64,000 nucleotides of DNA from Sandaracinus amylolyticus. GTDB taxonomy: Bacteria > Myxococcota_A > Polyangia > Polyangiales > Sandaracinaceae. A model generated the notes under the pieces. That model was not told the origin of the DNA. It was given only the letters and a program-made list of their open reading frames with translations, and ran no database searches. Position numbers and translations under genes: made by a program. Location of the stretch: contig NZ_CP011125.1 in NCBI RefSeq assembly GCF_000737325.1, positions 4,836,001 through 4,900,000 on the forward strand. The letters are read 5' to 3'. Shown here piece by piece: positions 63,652-64,000 of the stretch (within the stretch, counting starts at the first letter, position 1; every line of letters begins with the position of its first letter).

Positions 63652-64000
63652 TCATCCGAGCAGGTACGTGGAGAAGTAGTCGAGCACGAAGATGCCGCTC
63701 GCTGCCGCGACGACCGCCGCGTTCACGGCGCGTCCGACGCCCGGCGCGCCACCCTTCACGCTCAGCCCGAAGTGGCACGAGGTGAGCGCGATCATCACGC
63801 CGAACGCGACGCTCTTGATGAGCCCCGTCGCGAGATCCCACTCGTCGAGCAGCACGGTCAGGGAGCTGACGAACGAGCGCGGATCGACGTCGAGCAGCAC
63901 CTTCGCTGCGCCGATCGCGCCGACGATCGCGACCGCGTCGCCGACGATCGTCAGCAAGAAGAGCATCACGATCATCGAGATCACGCGCGGCAGGATCAGG
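63652..64000 (-). CDS. Second MlaE-type permease, 5' part outside window
   Basis: Only the C-terminal 115 residues are present; the start lies beyond 64000. The segment fits the end of an MlaE/YrbE permease: LPRVISMIVMLFLLTIVGDA, DLATGLIKSVAFGVMIALTS, CHFGLSVKGGAPGVGRAVNA and AVVAAASGIFVLDYF, the last two matching the conserved end of the permease downstream ([20 protein letters not shown]). It is the first visible gene of the operon. Confidence 0.9.
   Translation of the reverse strand, partial: LILPRVISMIVMLFLLTIVGDAVAIVGAIGAAKVLLDVDPRSFVSSLTVLLDEWDLATGLIKSVAFGVMIALTSCHFGLSVKGGAPGVGRAVNAAVVAAASGIFVLDYFSTYLLG

Overview
The window is GC-rich DNA from a deltaproteobacterium-type genome. The best fit is a myxobacterium of the Polyangiales, close to Sandaracinus. 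Reasons: many secreted TPR proteins and lipoproteins, an FHA protein with an AgmX/TonB-like C-terminus, an MXAN_5187-type HAMP protein, Asp-Ala-Gly-rich lipoproteins, and convergent genes packed a few bases apart. No rRNA, tRNA, CRISPR array, IS element or prophage was seen. The organism call rests on gene families and not on a marker gene.

Region by region. 1-6.3 kb is housekeeping: a cut membrane protein, SRPBCC protein, greA, and a tsaE-carB-esterase run. 6.3-27.7 kb is a minus-strand block of seven genes for envelope and TPR proteins, including a 3,356-residue TPR protein. 28-33.9 kb holds a Cys-rich lipoprotein, yraN, a HAMP membrane protein, a HEAT protein, a surface-anchored Ig-like protein and ftsY. 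34.1-36.1 kb has two paralogous outer-membrane-type proteins ending in a strong terminator. 36.1-42.4 kb has HEAT and HAMP proteins, a histone-deacetylase-family protein, a TPR/PEGA protein and a degenerate ATP-grasp protein. 42.4-48 kb has a 52-residue membrane protein, an acyl-CoA ligase, a P1B-type ATPase homologue that has lost its catalytic residues, and a TonB-like protein. 48-53 kb looks cell-wall related: an L,D-transpeptidase lipoprotein and an esterase/M15-like fusion, separated by an eight-copy 43-bp hairpin array. 53.3-61 kb has a priming sugar transferase, CinA-type protein, hydrolase, Sir2, rlmB, pyrF, a bitopic coiled-coil protein, a lipoprotein and a phosphoesterase. 61-64 kb is an Mce/Mla lipid transporter operon with two permease genes, the second cut by the window end.

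How the genes may work together. The gene set at 6.3-36 kb resembles the Myxococcus Glt (gliding) / Nfs (spore coat) trans-envelope complex: TPR proteins like GltC and GltD, a TPR lipoprotein like GltE, a small secreted protein in the GltF position, an FHA-TM-TonB protein like GltG, a giant TPR protein like GltI, and two barrel proteins like GltA/GltB. In Myxococcus these genes are spread over several loci. Here they are nearly together, which may be the ancestral arrangement. This is inferred from domain architecture and order; no alignment was run.

The least explained signals are the 43-bp hairpin array (49910-50233), the pseudo-P-type ATPase (44417-46666), the degenerate ATP-grasp protein beside it, and a 49-nt inverted repeat between two TPR genes. 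Candidate sigma-70 promoters were read by eye, and nine of the twelve have an 18-nt spacer.
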